A stretch of DNA of 8,474 nt from assembly GCA_014360385.1 (NCBI GenBank), contig JACIXO010000044.1, positions 1 through 8,474 on the forward strand. Direction: 5' to 3'. Below, piece by piece: positions 1 through 6,220 of the stretch. The first letter of the stretch is position 1; each line of letters opens with the position of its first letter. The position numbers were made by a program, and so were the translations under genes. Below the pieces are notes generated by a model. It searched no databases. It was given only the letters and a program-made list of their open reading frames with translations, and was not told the DNA's origin. This DNA is from Actinomycetota bacterium. Lineage in GTDB: Bacteria > Actinomycetota > Humimicrobiia > Humimicrobiales > Humimicrobiaceae.

Positions 1-746
1 CTGCAAACTGGAAGATGAATATGACTCATCTTGAAGCCATAAAATTTATTCAAGATTTCGAATATAACTACAAGAATAAAAATGATTGTGAAGTAGCTAT
101 TTGTCCTCCTTTTACTGCTCTCAGGAGTGTAAAGACGATAATTGAAAGTGATAATCTTGATCTTAAGCTTGGTGCCCAGAACATGTTTTACCATGAATCA
201 GGTGCCTACACAGGTGAAGTATCACCCAGGATGCTTAAGGCTCTTGGTGTTGACTATGTGATAATAGGTCACAGTGAGAGGAGACAAATATTTGGAGAAA
301 CAGACGAAGATGTGAATAGGAAGATTAAAATGGCATTCAAGTTTGACTTAAAACCAATAATGTGTATTGGTGAAAGTCTTTCTATCAGGGAAGAGGGGAA
401 AGCAGAAAAGTTTGTGATAGGGCAACTTGTGAGTTGTCTTAAAGACATGGACGAGGAAAGCGAAGAGAACATAGCAAATATTACTATTGCTTACGAGCCA
501 ATATGGGCAATAGGAACAGGCAGAAATGCTACTCCTGAGGATGCAAATGAGATGTGTAAGGCTATAAGACAAAAGTTAAAAGAAATGTTTGGCCTTAAGC
601 TTGGGGAGAGAATAAGAATTCAGTACGGAGGAAGTGTAAAATCCTCAAACATTTCAGGCTTTATGAATATGCCTGAAATAGATGGGGCGCTTGTCGGAGG
701 TGCGAGTCTAAAGGTCGAGGAATTTATAGCTATCATTAATTACTAG
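1..746 (+). CDS. tpiA: Triosephosphate isomerase, 5' end cut by window
   Basis: Interconverts dihydroxyacetone phosphate and glyceraldehyde 3-phosphate in cytosolic glycolysis and gluconeogenesis. The reading frame is already open at the left edge: codons from base 3 read A-N-W-K and run into M-N-M-T, the family N-terminus that carries the catalytic Asn and Lys. The ATG at 15 is therefore an internal Met, and only about six to eight residues are missing. Numbering from that Met, the catalytic His is in GHSERR (H86) and the catalytic Glu in AYEPIWAIGTG (E161), the latter including the start of the mobile loop. GGSVKSSN (about 206-213) and GALVGGASL (about 224-232) are the phosphate-binding segments. 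The roughly 250-residue length is normal. It lies 176 bp upstream of gpmI on the same strand. In related bacteria gap and pgk usually precede it, but they would be outside this window. No disruption is seen. Confidence 0.97.
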   Translation, partial: ANWKMNMTHLEAIKFIQDFEYNYKNKNDCEVAICPPFTALRSVKTIIESDNLDLKLGAQNMFYHESGAYTGEVSPRMLKALGVDYVIIGHSERRQIFGETDEDVNRKIKMAFKFDLKPIMCIGESLSIREEGKAEKFVIGQLVSCLKDMDEESEENIANITIAYEPIWAIGTGRNATPEDANEMCKAIRQKLKEMFGLKLGERIRIQYGGSVKSSNISGFMNMPEIDGALVGGASLKVEEFIAIINY

Positions 747-784
747 GCATTTATTTAAAACTAAGGATTATTTTATAAAAATGC

Positions 785-872
785 TACACTACAGCTTTAA
801 TTAAGCACAATTCGAAAGAGTTGAATGCTTCAATAGGAGCGAATAAGTTACACTACAACTTTAATCTAAGCA
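785..872 (+). repeat. Imperfect direct repeat pair, 23 and 24 bp
   Basis: Positions 785-807 and 849-872 share the core tacactaca-(g/a)-ctttaat and end in taagca. They differ by one substitution and one inserted base, and their starts are 64 bp apart. Both lie in the spacer between tpiA and gpmI and flank the hairpin at 803-830. The role is unknown; a protein-binding site pair, an RNA structural element or a simple duplication are all possible. Confidence 0.7.
803..830 (+). promoter_or_regulatory. GAAA-tetraloop hairpin in the gpmI leader
   Basis: AAGCA (803-807) pairs with TGCTT (826-830). After a two-base bulge (AA, 824-825), CAATTC (808-813) pairs with GAGTTG (818-823), including one G-T wobble, and GAAA (814-817) closes the loop. 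This makes an 11-bp interrupted stem with a GNRA loop. AATGCTT (824-830) could instead pair with AAGCATT (868-874), which would break the outer stem, so two exclusive folds exist. No T-run follows, so it is not a standard intrinsic terminator. A regulatory role is inference. Confidence 0.4.
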
Positions 873-907
873 TTTTATACAAATAGTACTTCTTTATAGA
901 CATTTAC

Positions 908-914
908 AGGAAGG
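908..914 (+). promoter_or_regulatory. Ribosome binding site of gpmI
   Basis: AGGAAGG ends 8 nt before the ATG at 923 and supports that start. The family-conserved L-I-I-L-D-G-W-G strand begins at residue 9, which also agrees with it. Confidence 0.7.
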
Positions 915-922
915 AAGTTATA

Positions 923-2575
923 ATGACCAAGAAAAGGCCTGTGTGCCTTATTATTTTAGATGGCTGGGGAGTTTCAAACCAGAAGGAAGGCAATGCAATC
1001 TACCTCGCGAACACTCCTAACATGGATAGCTACACCAGGATATATCCTAATACTACTCTTGAAGCTTCTGGTGAAGCAGTGGGTTTACCAGAAGGACAGA
1101 TGGGAAATTCTGAGGTTGGGCATCTCAATATAGGGGCTGGCAGAATTGTCTATCAAGAGTTTACTAGAATTTCAAAGGCTATAAAAAGTGGAGAATTCTT
1201 TGAGAACAAAGTTCTCCTGGAGGCTGTCAATAATGTGAAAAAGAACAGGACAAGTCTACATATAATGGGGCTTGTGTCTGATGGTGGAGTTCATAGTCAT
1301 CTTGACCATGCAAAGGCTCTTGTGGATCTGGCACTTAAGAACGATGTAAAAGATTTTTTTGTTCATGCCTTTCTTGATGGCCGTGATGTTCCTCCGAGAA
1401 GTGCAATACCATATCTAGAGGACCTTGAAGACTACCTTAAAGCCAGGGGAATTGGAGAGATTTCCACTATAAGTGGAAGATACTACGCTATGGACAGGGA
1501 TAATAGATGGGATAGAACCAAGAAATGTTATGATGCCCTGGTATACAGGAAAGGAGAAAGGTTTAATTCACCAAGAGAAGTATTGGAAGAATCCTACAGT
1601 AAAGGGATAGATGATGAATTTGTGGTTCCTTCAATTCTAAATACAAGGTATGAGGAAAAAGCAAGAGTAAAGACCGGAGATTCTGTAATCTTTTTCAATT
1701 TCAGACCTGACAGAGCAAGGCAGCTCACCAGGGCATTTATAAGCGAGGACTTTACTGAGTTTGACAGGGGAACTGAGCCCCCGGAAGTTTATTTTGTATG
1801 CATGACCCAGTATGATAAAAGGTTTGAGGCTCCAGTGGCTTTTCCTCCCCATAAAATTGTAAATACTCTAGGTGAAGTTATCTCGAATAGTGGGATGCGA
1901 CAGTTAAGAATTGCAGAGACAGAAAAATACGCTCATGTTACATTTTTCTTTAACGGTGGAGTGGAAAAACCCTTTGAGGGGGAGGATAGAATTCTGGTTC
2001 CTTCACCCAAAGTTGCGACTTACAATCTAAAACCTGAAATGAGTGCCTACGAAGTCACTGAGAGGGTTATTGAGAAGATAGACGAGAATATCTATGATGT
2101 AATAATACTTAACTATGCAAATCCTGACATGGTTGGGCACACTGGTTTTCTTGACGCCGCTATAAAGGCTATAGAAGTGGTTGACAGTTGTGTAGGGGTG
2201 GTAATCAGAAAGTTACTCTCTGTTGGAGGTCTCGGGATAATAACTGCAGACCATGGGAATGCTGAGCTTATGAAAATTCCAGGGAGTGACAAAGTTGTTA
2301 CAAGCCATTCGACTTCTCCAGTCCCATTTATAATTTGTGATGAGAAAATAAGAATAAGAAGAAGTAAACTAGAAAACGAGAAAAGTAGACAAAATAGTAG
2401 CATGCAAAATAATGATTATTCTCACAGCAACAATTATGACAAAAGCTATGGCAGTAGTTGTGACTGTGGTTTTAAGTTGTGTGACATAGCTCCTACTGTA
2501 CTGGATATTTTAGGCATAGAAAAACCAGATGAAATGACAGGTGTTTCATTGATTGAGAAAGATGGTATTTCTTGA
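923..2575 (+). CDS. gpmI: 2,3-bisphosphoglycerate-independent phosphoglycerate mutase
   Basis: Interconverts 3- and 2-phosphoglycerate through a phosphoserine intermediate, using two Mn ions in an alkaline-phosphatase-type fold; cytosolic glycolysis. All expected active-site residues are visible: D13 (LDGWG), nucleophile S63 (GNSEVGH), D402 and H406 (NPDMVGH), D443 and H444 (TADHGN) and H462 (TSHST). Substrate-binding segments are also present: GGVHSHLDH, the DGRDVPPRS loop, SGRYYAMDRD, FRPDRARQ and ETEKYAHVTFFFNGG. At 550 residues it is about 40 longer than typical family members of roughly 510. The excess sits at residues about 478-516, between the H462 strand and the DIAPT helix, as a basic then Asn/Ser/Tyr-rich low-complexity stretch ending in a Cys-x-Cys pair (C513, C515) with C520 close by. 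The frame stays open through it and the conserved C-terminal DIAPTVLDILG and MTGVSLI follow, so the gene looks intact. Confidence 0.97.
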   Translation: MTKKRPVCLIILDGWGVSNQKEGNAIYLANTPNMDSYTRIYPNTTLEASGEAVGLPEGQMGNSEVGHLNIGAGRIVYQEFTRISKAIKSGEFFENKVLLEAVNNVKKNRTSLHIMGLVSDGGVHSHLDHAKALVDLALKNDVKDFFVHAFLDGRDVPPRSAIPYLEDLEDYLKARGIGEISTISGRYYAMDRDNRWDRTKKCYDALVYRKGERFNSPREVLEESYSKGIDDEFVVPSILNTRYEEKARVKTGDSVIFFNFRPDRARQLTRAFISEDFTEFDRGTEPPEVYFVCMTQYDKRFEAPVAFPPHKIVNTLGEVISNSGMRQLRIAETEKYAHVTFFFNGGVEKPFEGEDRILVPSPKVATYNLKPEMSAYEVTERVIEKIDENIYDVIILNYANPDMVGHTGFLDAAIKAIEVVDSCVGVVIRKLLSVGGLGIITADHGNAELMKIPGSDKVVTSHSTSPVPFIICDEKIRIRRSKLENEKSRQNSSMQNNDYSHSNNYDKSYGSSCDCGFKLCDIAPTVLDILGIEKPDEMTGVSLIEKDGIS

Positions 2576-2619
2576 AGCTTTCGGCTGAATCATTTTAACT
2601 ACACTTTATACAAATCTTG

Positions 2620-2628
2620 TGTGGATAA
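2620..2628 (-). promoter_or_regulatory. Perfect DnaA-box match
   Basis: TGTGGATAA on the + strand is the exact complement of the DnaA consensus TTATCCACA. It lies in the non-coding spacer after gpmI. A second identical match in the same orientation is at 5059-5067. Binding is not shown by sequence alone. Confidence 0.35.
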
Positions 2629-2844
2629 TTTCTGCTAACCTGGTTGTTTATAAGATCGGCTGAATTAATTAGAGTTTGTTGTAAGTTTGTAGAATAAGTT
2701 AGTCAAAACCTTGGTTCTGAAGTTGTAAAATCTTTAAAAAGGTATTAAACTGATTAGAAAACTAAGCTACAGAGTTGAAGTTCAGAGCTGAAAGTTTAAA
2801 GGCAAGATTTTGGTTTTAGAGAAGATCTTTTAGAGGAAGTATTT

Positions 2845-2853
2845 AGAGGAGGT
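2845..2853 (+). promoter_or_regulatory. Ribosome binding site of secG
   Basis: AGAGGAGGT is a near-complete anti-16S match. The GGAGG core ends 12 nt before the ATG at 2865, which is slightly long spacing. No other in-frame start lies between. Confidence 0.65.
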
Positions 2854-2864
2854 AATATAAACAC

Positions 2865-3098
2865 ATGGGTTCGGTACTTCTGAATATAATATTTGCTATT
2901 CATATAATAGCTTGTATTGGAATTATTCTTTTTATTCTCCTCCATGCAGGAAGAGGTGGAGGTATTTCTGGACTTTTTTCAGGAATGGTGGAGACTTTTG
3001 ATGGTTCAGGAATAGTGGAGAAGAATCTGGACAGAATTACTATTGGATTTGGCGTTGTTTTTGCTATAACCACTATCCTGCTTTTCATTTTGACATAG
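2865..3098 (+). CDS. secG: Preprotein translocase subunit SecG
   Basis: Small inner-membrane partner of SecY and SecE that assists protein export. The 77-residue product has two hydrophobic segments (about 5-26 and 57-76) separated by a glycine-rich cytoplasmic loop. The loop motif LLHAGRGGGISGLFSG (about 25-40) and the V-E-K-N-L-D-R-I-T segment leading into the second helix are the family signature. Length and topology are normal. It starts at ATG behind a strong ribosome site. Its position just after glycolytic genes is common in Gram-positive lineages, where secG closes a gap-pgk-tpiA-(gpmI-eno) cluster. Here eno is missing and a peptide transporter follows, not the rnr-smpB pair often found next. 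The loop sequence resembles both clostridial and actinobacterial SecG. Confidence 0.93.
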   Translation: MGSVLLNIIFAIHIIACIGIILFILLHAGRGGGISGLFSGMVETFDGSGIVEKNLDRITIGFGVVFAITTILLFILT

Positions 3099-3209
3099 GT
3101 CAATTTTAGTTATGTTTCAATTTTTCGTTTTTCACTAAGCTTTTGTTACCAGTAGAGTATCTTGGTGTTACAGTTCCTCTGGTGTTCTTTATTTTTCACG
3201 TAGTGGTAG

Positions 3210-3243
3210 TTATAAGTGGATATAAGTTATAAGTGGATATAAG
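3210..3243 (+). repeat. Perfect 17-bp tandem repeat upstream of oppA
   Basis: Two identical adjoining copies of ttataagtggatataag occupy 3210-3226 and 3227-3243. Degenerate fragments flank them (tagtggtag before, tgaagatgggtaag after). The repeat sits about 70 bp upstream of the oppA start in the 215-bp secG-oppA spacer, where a promoter or operator of the transporter operon would be expected. Each copy holds TATAAG, which resembles a -10 box, but I see no -35 element at proper distance. A regulatory role is inference. Confidence 0.75.
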
Positions 3244-3300
3244 TGAAGATGGGTAAGTAGAGGCGTAATGGTTTTAAGATGATTTGGAATAATTATTAAA

Positions 3301-3308
3301 AAGGAGGT
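3301..3308 (+). promoter_or_regulatory. Strong ribosome binding site that fixes the oppA TTG start
   Basis: AAGGAGGT, the full anti-16S match, ends 5 nt before TTG at 3314. The first codons from that TTG give the lysine/arginine-rich n-region of a lipoprotein signal peptide, so TTG is the start. Confidence 0.85.
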
Positions 3309-3313
3309 CTGAT

Positions 3314-4927
3314 TTGAAAGCGACGAGAAAGTTATTGGTACTGCTTTCAGGTATTGTAGTACTTATGCTGGTTGGGAGTATGCTTTTTGGTTGTAAGACA
3401 GCCGGAGCAGTACCTGAAGGGGAAGGTAAGTATGGTGGGACATTTAGAATTTACATTCATGAACCTGTCTCTCTTGACCCACCTAACTCTTATGAAAGTG
3501 AGGGTATTCAGGTAATAAAACAGGTATGGGATGGGCTTTTTGACTATGATCCTGAAACGTTAAAAATAAAGCCTGCTTTATGTGAATCATATGAGGTAAG
3601 TGACGATGGCCTCGTTTATACGTTTCATTTAAGAAAAGGAGTAAAATTCCACAGTGGTAGAGAAGTTAAAGCAGAGGATTTTGTTTACTCCTGGTCAAGA
3701 GCTGCTTATAAGGAAACGGCTTCTTATCTTGCTTACCATTTAAGCCCAATTGTGGGTTATGATGAATGCCAGGAAGGGACTTCAGATACTCTCTCAGGAG
3801 TGAAGGCAATTGACGATTATACACTTCAGGTAACTCTGAAGTATCCTTATGCTGACTTTATAAATACCCTTGGTCATGTAGTATTTTATCCGGTAGCAAA
3901 AGAGGACATTGAAAAGTGGGGTGACCAGTACACTGAACACATAAATGGTACAGGTCCATTTAAGTTCGTCAAATGGGAACATGATCAGTATATAGAGCTC
4001 GAGAGAAATGATGATTATTGGGGAGGTAAACCCTATCTGGATAAAGTTAAATATGTCATCTTTGCTGACGAAGATACTGCATTTCTGGAGTTCAAGGCAG
4101 GAAATCTCGAGTATGCTATGATTCCTCAAGGGAAAGTTAAAGCTACTGTAGAGGACCCAAAATGGAAGGACCAGGTTATTATTAAACCGATACTTGCTCT
4201 TTATTATTATGGTATGAACGTCCAGACTGAGCCATTTAAAGATAATCTTGCTTTAAGAGAAGCTATTTGCTACATGATTGACAGACAGAATATATGTGAT
4301 GTTATAGGAGAGGGGGTTCCTACTCCTGCTACTGGTTTTGTTCCGCCAGGAATACCAGGTTTTCAGGAGAATGCGATGGAATTTACTTACGATCCTGAAA
4401 AAGCAAAAGAGAAACTTGCAGAAGCTGGCTATCCAAATGGTGAAGGTCTACCGACATTAAAGCTTGGGTTTAATATTGGAGCAGGTCATGAACAGATTGC
4501 AGAGGCTATCCAGGCTGATGCGAAGGATATAGGAATAAATATGGAAATAGAAGGATATGAGTGGGGTACACTTCTTGAAAAAGCTCAGAAAGGGGAGATT
4601 AATTTCTTCAGACTTGGATGGTTGGCTGATTATCCAACGATGGATAACTTCCTATATCCATTGTTCTATTCTGAATCAGCAGATAACTATACTGGATATA
4701 GTAATCCTGAAGTGGATAAACTTCTTCTGGAGGCAAGATCCACTACTGATGAGAATGCGCGAATTGAGAAGTACAGACAGGTAGAGAAGATGATATTAAA
4801 GGATGCAACTTTTGCACCTATATATTTCTACGGGTCAAGACGTATTATTCAGCCGTATGTTAAAGGCTTTGTTCTAAGTGCAATGGAGGAGTATGACTTA
4901 AGCAAGGTTTGGCTGGAGAAGGAGTAA
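3314..4927 (+). CDS. oppA: Oligopeptide-binding lipoprotein of an ABC importer (SBP family 5)
   Basis: Extracytoplasmic receptor that captures peptides and delivers them to the OppB/OppC channel. From the TTG start the product has 537 residues, normal for the family. Residues 1-26 form a signal peptide with K/R at the front, a hydrophobic core (7-20) and lipobox L-F-G-C with lipidated C27, so it is a membrane-anchored lipoprotein. The mature part opens with YGGTFRIYIHEPVSLDPPNS. It contains LRKGVKFHSGREVKAEDFVYSW, NGTGPFKFVKWE, the family signature RNDDYWGGKPYLDKV followed by FKAGNLEY, and FTYDPEKAKEKLAEAGYP. The segment W-L-A-D-Y with D439 aligns with the site whose Asp binds the peptide amino end in enteric OppA, which favours peptides over nickel or sugars. 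A dipeptide or other ligand remains possible, so the exact substrate is inference. It heads the transporter operon and is followed by a hairpin that may set its excess expression. Confidence 0.93.
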   Translation: MKATRKLLVLLSGIVVLMLVGSMLFGCKTAGAVPEGEGKYGGTFRIYIHEPVSLDPPNSYESEGIQVIKQVWDGLFDYDPETLKIKPALCESYEVSDDGLVYTFHLRKGVKFHSGREVKAEDFVYSWSRAAYKETASYLAYHLSPIVGYDECQEGTSDTLSGVKAIDDYTLQVTLKYPYADFINTLGHVVFYPVAKEDIEKWGDQYTEHINGTGPFKFVKWEHDQYIELERNDDYWGGKPYLDKVKYVIFADEDTAFLEFKAGNLEYAMIPQGKVKATVEDPKWKDQVIIKPILALYYYGMNVQTEPFKDNLALREAICYMIDRQNICDVIGEGVPTPATGFVPPGIPGFQENAMEFTYDPEKAKEKLAEAGYPNGEGLPTLKLGFNIGAGHEQIAEAIQADAKDIGINMEIEGYEWGTLLEKAQKGEINFFRLGWLADYPTMDNFLYPLFYSESADNYTGYSNPEVDKLLLEARSTTDENARIEKYRQVEKMILKDATFAPIYFYGSRRIIQPYVKGFVLSAMEEYDLSKVWLEKE

Positions 4928-5015
4928 GTACCGTTATAATATCATTGGGAAAAATGTTACTGCAGAATTATTGCACTTTTCTGTTTGTAGTAACTTGTGA
5001 GGTTTTAGTGTTAAA

Positions 5016-5053
5016 TAATATAGCCTACACCCTTTTGGGTGTAGGCTATATTA
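5016..5053 (+). terminator. 17-bp perfect hairpin after oppA; partial terminator or mRNA stabiliser
   Basis: Bases 5016-5032 pair without mismatch with 5037-5053 around a TTTT loop (5033-5036). The stem core is GCCTACACCC with GGGTGTAGGC. Only a short A/T stretch and no real T-run follows on the + strand, so it may terminate inefficiently. It may also protect the 3' end of the oppA message or work on either strand. Its position after the binding-protein gene is typical for such elements in importer operons. Confidence 0.7.
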
Positions 5054-5058
5054 AATAG

Positions 5059-5067
5059 TGTGGATAA
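5059..5067 (-). promoter_or_regulatory. Second perfect DnaA-box match
   Basis: TGTGGATAA is the exact complement of TTATCCACA and lies just after the oppA hairpin. It has the same orientation as the match at 2620-2628, and both are intergenic. Function is unproven. Confidence 0.35.
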
Positions 5068-5172
5068 GTTGCCTGGATGAATCTGAGGGTTTTTAGATAT
5101 GTTAGGATATTAAGTAAAATAAATAGTATAGCTAATAAGAATTTGTTAGAGTGGTTGGTAAGAATTTTGCCA

Positions 5173-5211
5173 GAGTAATTTTATAGATTTATAGAGTGAG
5201 TAATTTTATAG
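5173..5211 (+). repeat. 14-bp direct repeat upstream of oppB
   Basis: gagtaattttatag occurs at 5173-5186 and 5198-5211, 25 bp apart start to start, with tttatagag between. It lies 40-80 bp before the oppB start. It could be an operator pair or a slippage product of AT-rich spacer DNA. Confidence 0.5.
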
Positions 5212-5252
5212 AGTAAGAATAAATTAGGGAGAAACGTAAAGAGTAAGCAAAG

Positions 5253-6197
5253 ATGCTCTACTACATTATAAAAAGGATTTTACAGGTTATTCCAGTAATA
5301 ATCGGGGTTACCTTAATTTTGTTTATACTCATGTATGTCATTCCCGAGGATCCTGCAAGACTTATTCTGGAAAAAGGGGCTACCGAGCAAGCTTTACAGA
5401 ATTTAAGAGAGAAAATGGGTATAGATAAGCCTCTTTATGTTCAGTACTGGAGATACATAAAGCAACTGGCCCAGGGAGATCTTGGGACTTCTTACAGGTA
5501 TAGAAGGCCGGTTAGTGACATATTGGCTGACCACTATCCTAATTCCATTAAACTCGCGCTTGCTGCTATAGTGGTAGAAATTGTAATCGGGATACTGGCA
5601 GGAATTATTTCAGCGGTTAAAAGATATACTTTTTGGGATACACTGGTAACAATATCTACAACACTGGCAGTATGTGTCCCTGTTTACTGGCTCGGGATGA
5701 TGCTCCAGGTAATTTTTGGGCTAAAGCTTGGACTGCTTCCAATGTCCGGTATGGGTGATGGAAGTATAAAATATTACATACTTCCTTCGATTACCCTGGC
5801 TTCAGTTTCTACAGCTTATGTTGCAAGAATGATGAGAGGCAGCTTACTGGAGGTTATGGCAAACGATTATATAATGACTGCTTATGCTAAAGGTCTCCCG
5901 TCTTCAATAGTAATTGGGAAGCATGCTTTAAAGAACGCTCTTATTCCGGTTGTTACATTAATTGGAATGGACCTTGGCTCACTTATGGGGGGAGCTATTC
6001 TTACTGAAACTGTATTTAGCTGGCCTGGTGTGGGAAGAACTATCTACCTTGCAATTTTGCAAAGGGATGCCCCTGTGGTTATTGGTGGAACCCTGGTTCT
6101 GGTAGTGATTTTTGTATTTATAAATCTGGTTGTAGATATAATCTATGCCTGGCTTGATCCCAGGATTAGGTATGAAAGAAGAGAGATAACAGTATAA
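5253..6197 (+). CDS. oppB: Peptide ABC transporter permease, OppB/DppB type
   Basis: One half of the membrane channel of the peptide importer, pairing with OppC. The 314-residue length is normal. It begins MLYYIIKRILQVIPVIIG, the usual OppB opening: a short basic cytoplasmic start, then transmembrane helix 1 (about 9-30). The periplasmic region carries KMGIDKPLYVQYWRYI and GDLGTSYRYRRPVSDIL, both family hallmarks. Further membrane segments lie at about 98-120, 130-155, 172-192, 230-255 and 280-305. The EAA coupling loop, which docks the ATPases, is at about 205-235 (DYIMTAYAKGL with IGKHALKNALIP). The start is supported by homology, but its ribosome site is weak: the nearest purine run (GGGAGA) is about 20 nt upstream. 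The stop codon lies inside a 19-bp tandem duplication. OppB versus DppB naming is not decided by sequence. Confidence 0.94.
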   Translation: MLYYIIKRILQVIPVIIGVTLILFILMYVIPEDPARLILEKGATEQALQNLREKMGIDKPLYVQYWRYIKQLAQGDLGTSYRYRRPVSDILADHYPNSIKLALAAIVVEIVIGILAGIISAVKRYTFWDTLVTISTTLAVCVPVYWLGMMLQVIFGLKLGLLPMSGMGDGSIKYYILPSITLASVSTAYVARMMRGSLLEVMANDYIMTAYAKGLPSSIVIGKHALKNALIPVVTLIGMDLGSLMGGAILTETVFSWPGVGRTIYLAILQRDAPVVIGGTLVLVVIFVFINLVVDIIYAWLDPRIRYERREITV

Positions 6198-6216
6198 AAG
6201 AGAGATAACAGTATAA
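6179..6216 (+). repeat. Perfect 19-bp tandem duplication at the oppB-oppC junction
   Basis: aagagagataacagtataa is present twice without mismatch at 6179-6197 and 6198-6216. The first copy encodes the last residues and TAA stop of oppB; the second is untranslated and repeats the stop in another frame. Removing one copy would leave oppC starting 4 nt after the oppB stop; as it stands the gap is 23 nt. The exact identity suggests a recent event. Confidence 0.9.
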
Positions 6217-6220
6217 CATC

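Larger units (their letters stand above)
2576..2864. other. Non-coding spacer between gpmI and secG
   Basis: This 289-bp AT-rich stretch holds no convincing gene, tRNA, hairpin terminator or consensus promoter. It contains a perfect DnaA-box 9-mer on the minus strand (2620-2628) and a cactttatacaaat motif at 2602-2615 that matches 13 of 14 bases of a motif upstream of gpmI (871-884). There is no trace of an eno gene, which sits here in many Bacillota. Confidence 0.6.
4928..5252. other. Non-coding spacer between oppA and oppB
   Basis: This 325-bp AT-rich spacer has no recognisable gene. It contains the perfect hairpin at 5016-5053, a perfect DnaA-box 9-mer at 5059-5067, and the 14-bp direct repeat gagtaattttatag at 5173-5186 and 5198-5211. 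No confident promoter is seen. Such a long gap within a transporter operon suggests differential expression of oppA and the downstream genes. Confidence 0.6.

Noticed and set aside
15..17. ATG at 15 as the real start of tpiA
   Set aside because: The frame is open upstream and encodes the conserved A-N-W-K with the catalytic Asn and Lys, so the gene begins before the window.
848..881. Promoter for gpmI using TATACA (876-881) as the -10
   Set aside because: No acceptable -35 box at 16-18 bp; the six bases at that distance are CTACAA.
3794..4129. Minus-strand open frame of 111 codons opposite oppA
   Set aside because: It is a shadow of a conserved coding region; no start context or family features.
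4557..4784. Open frame of 75 codons on the + strand inside oppA
   Set aside because: It overlaps the conserved oppA coding region in another frame, has no ribosome site and resembles no family.
4995..5024. Promoter TTGTGA with a TATAGC-like -10 before oppB
   Set aside because: Both boxes match consensus poorly and the -10 lies inside the hairpin stem.
2620..5067. Replication origin suggested by DnaA boxes
   Set aside because: Only two isolated boxes 2.4 kb apart; no clustered boxes, AT-rich unwinding element, or dnaA/dnaN genes nearby.
6179..6216. Frameshift or pseudogene at the oppB-oppC junction
   Set aside because: The duplication begins within the last codons of oppB, the stop is kept and the oppC reading frame is complete, so neither gene is broken.
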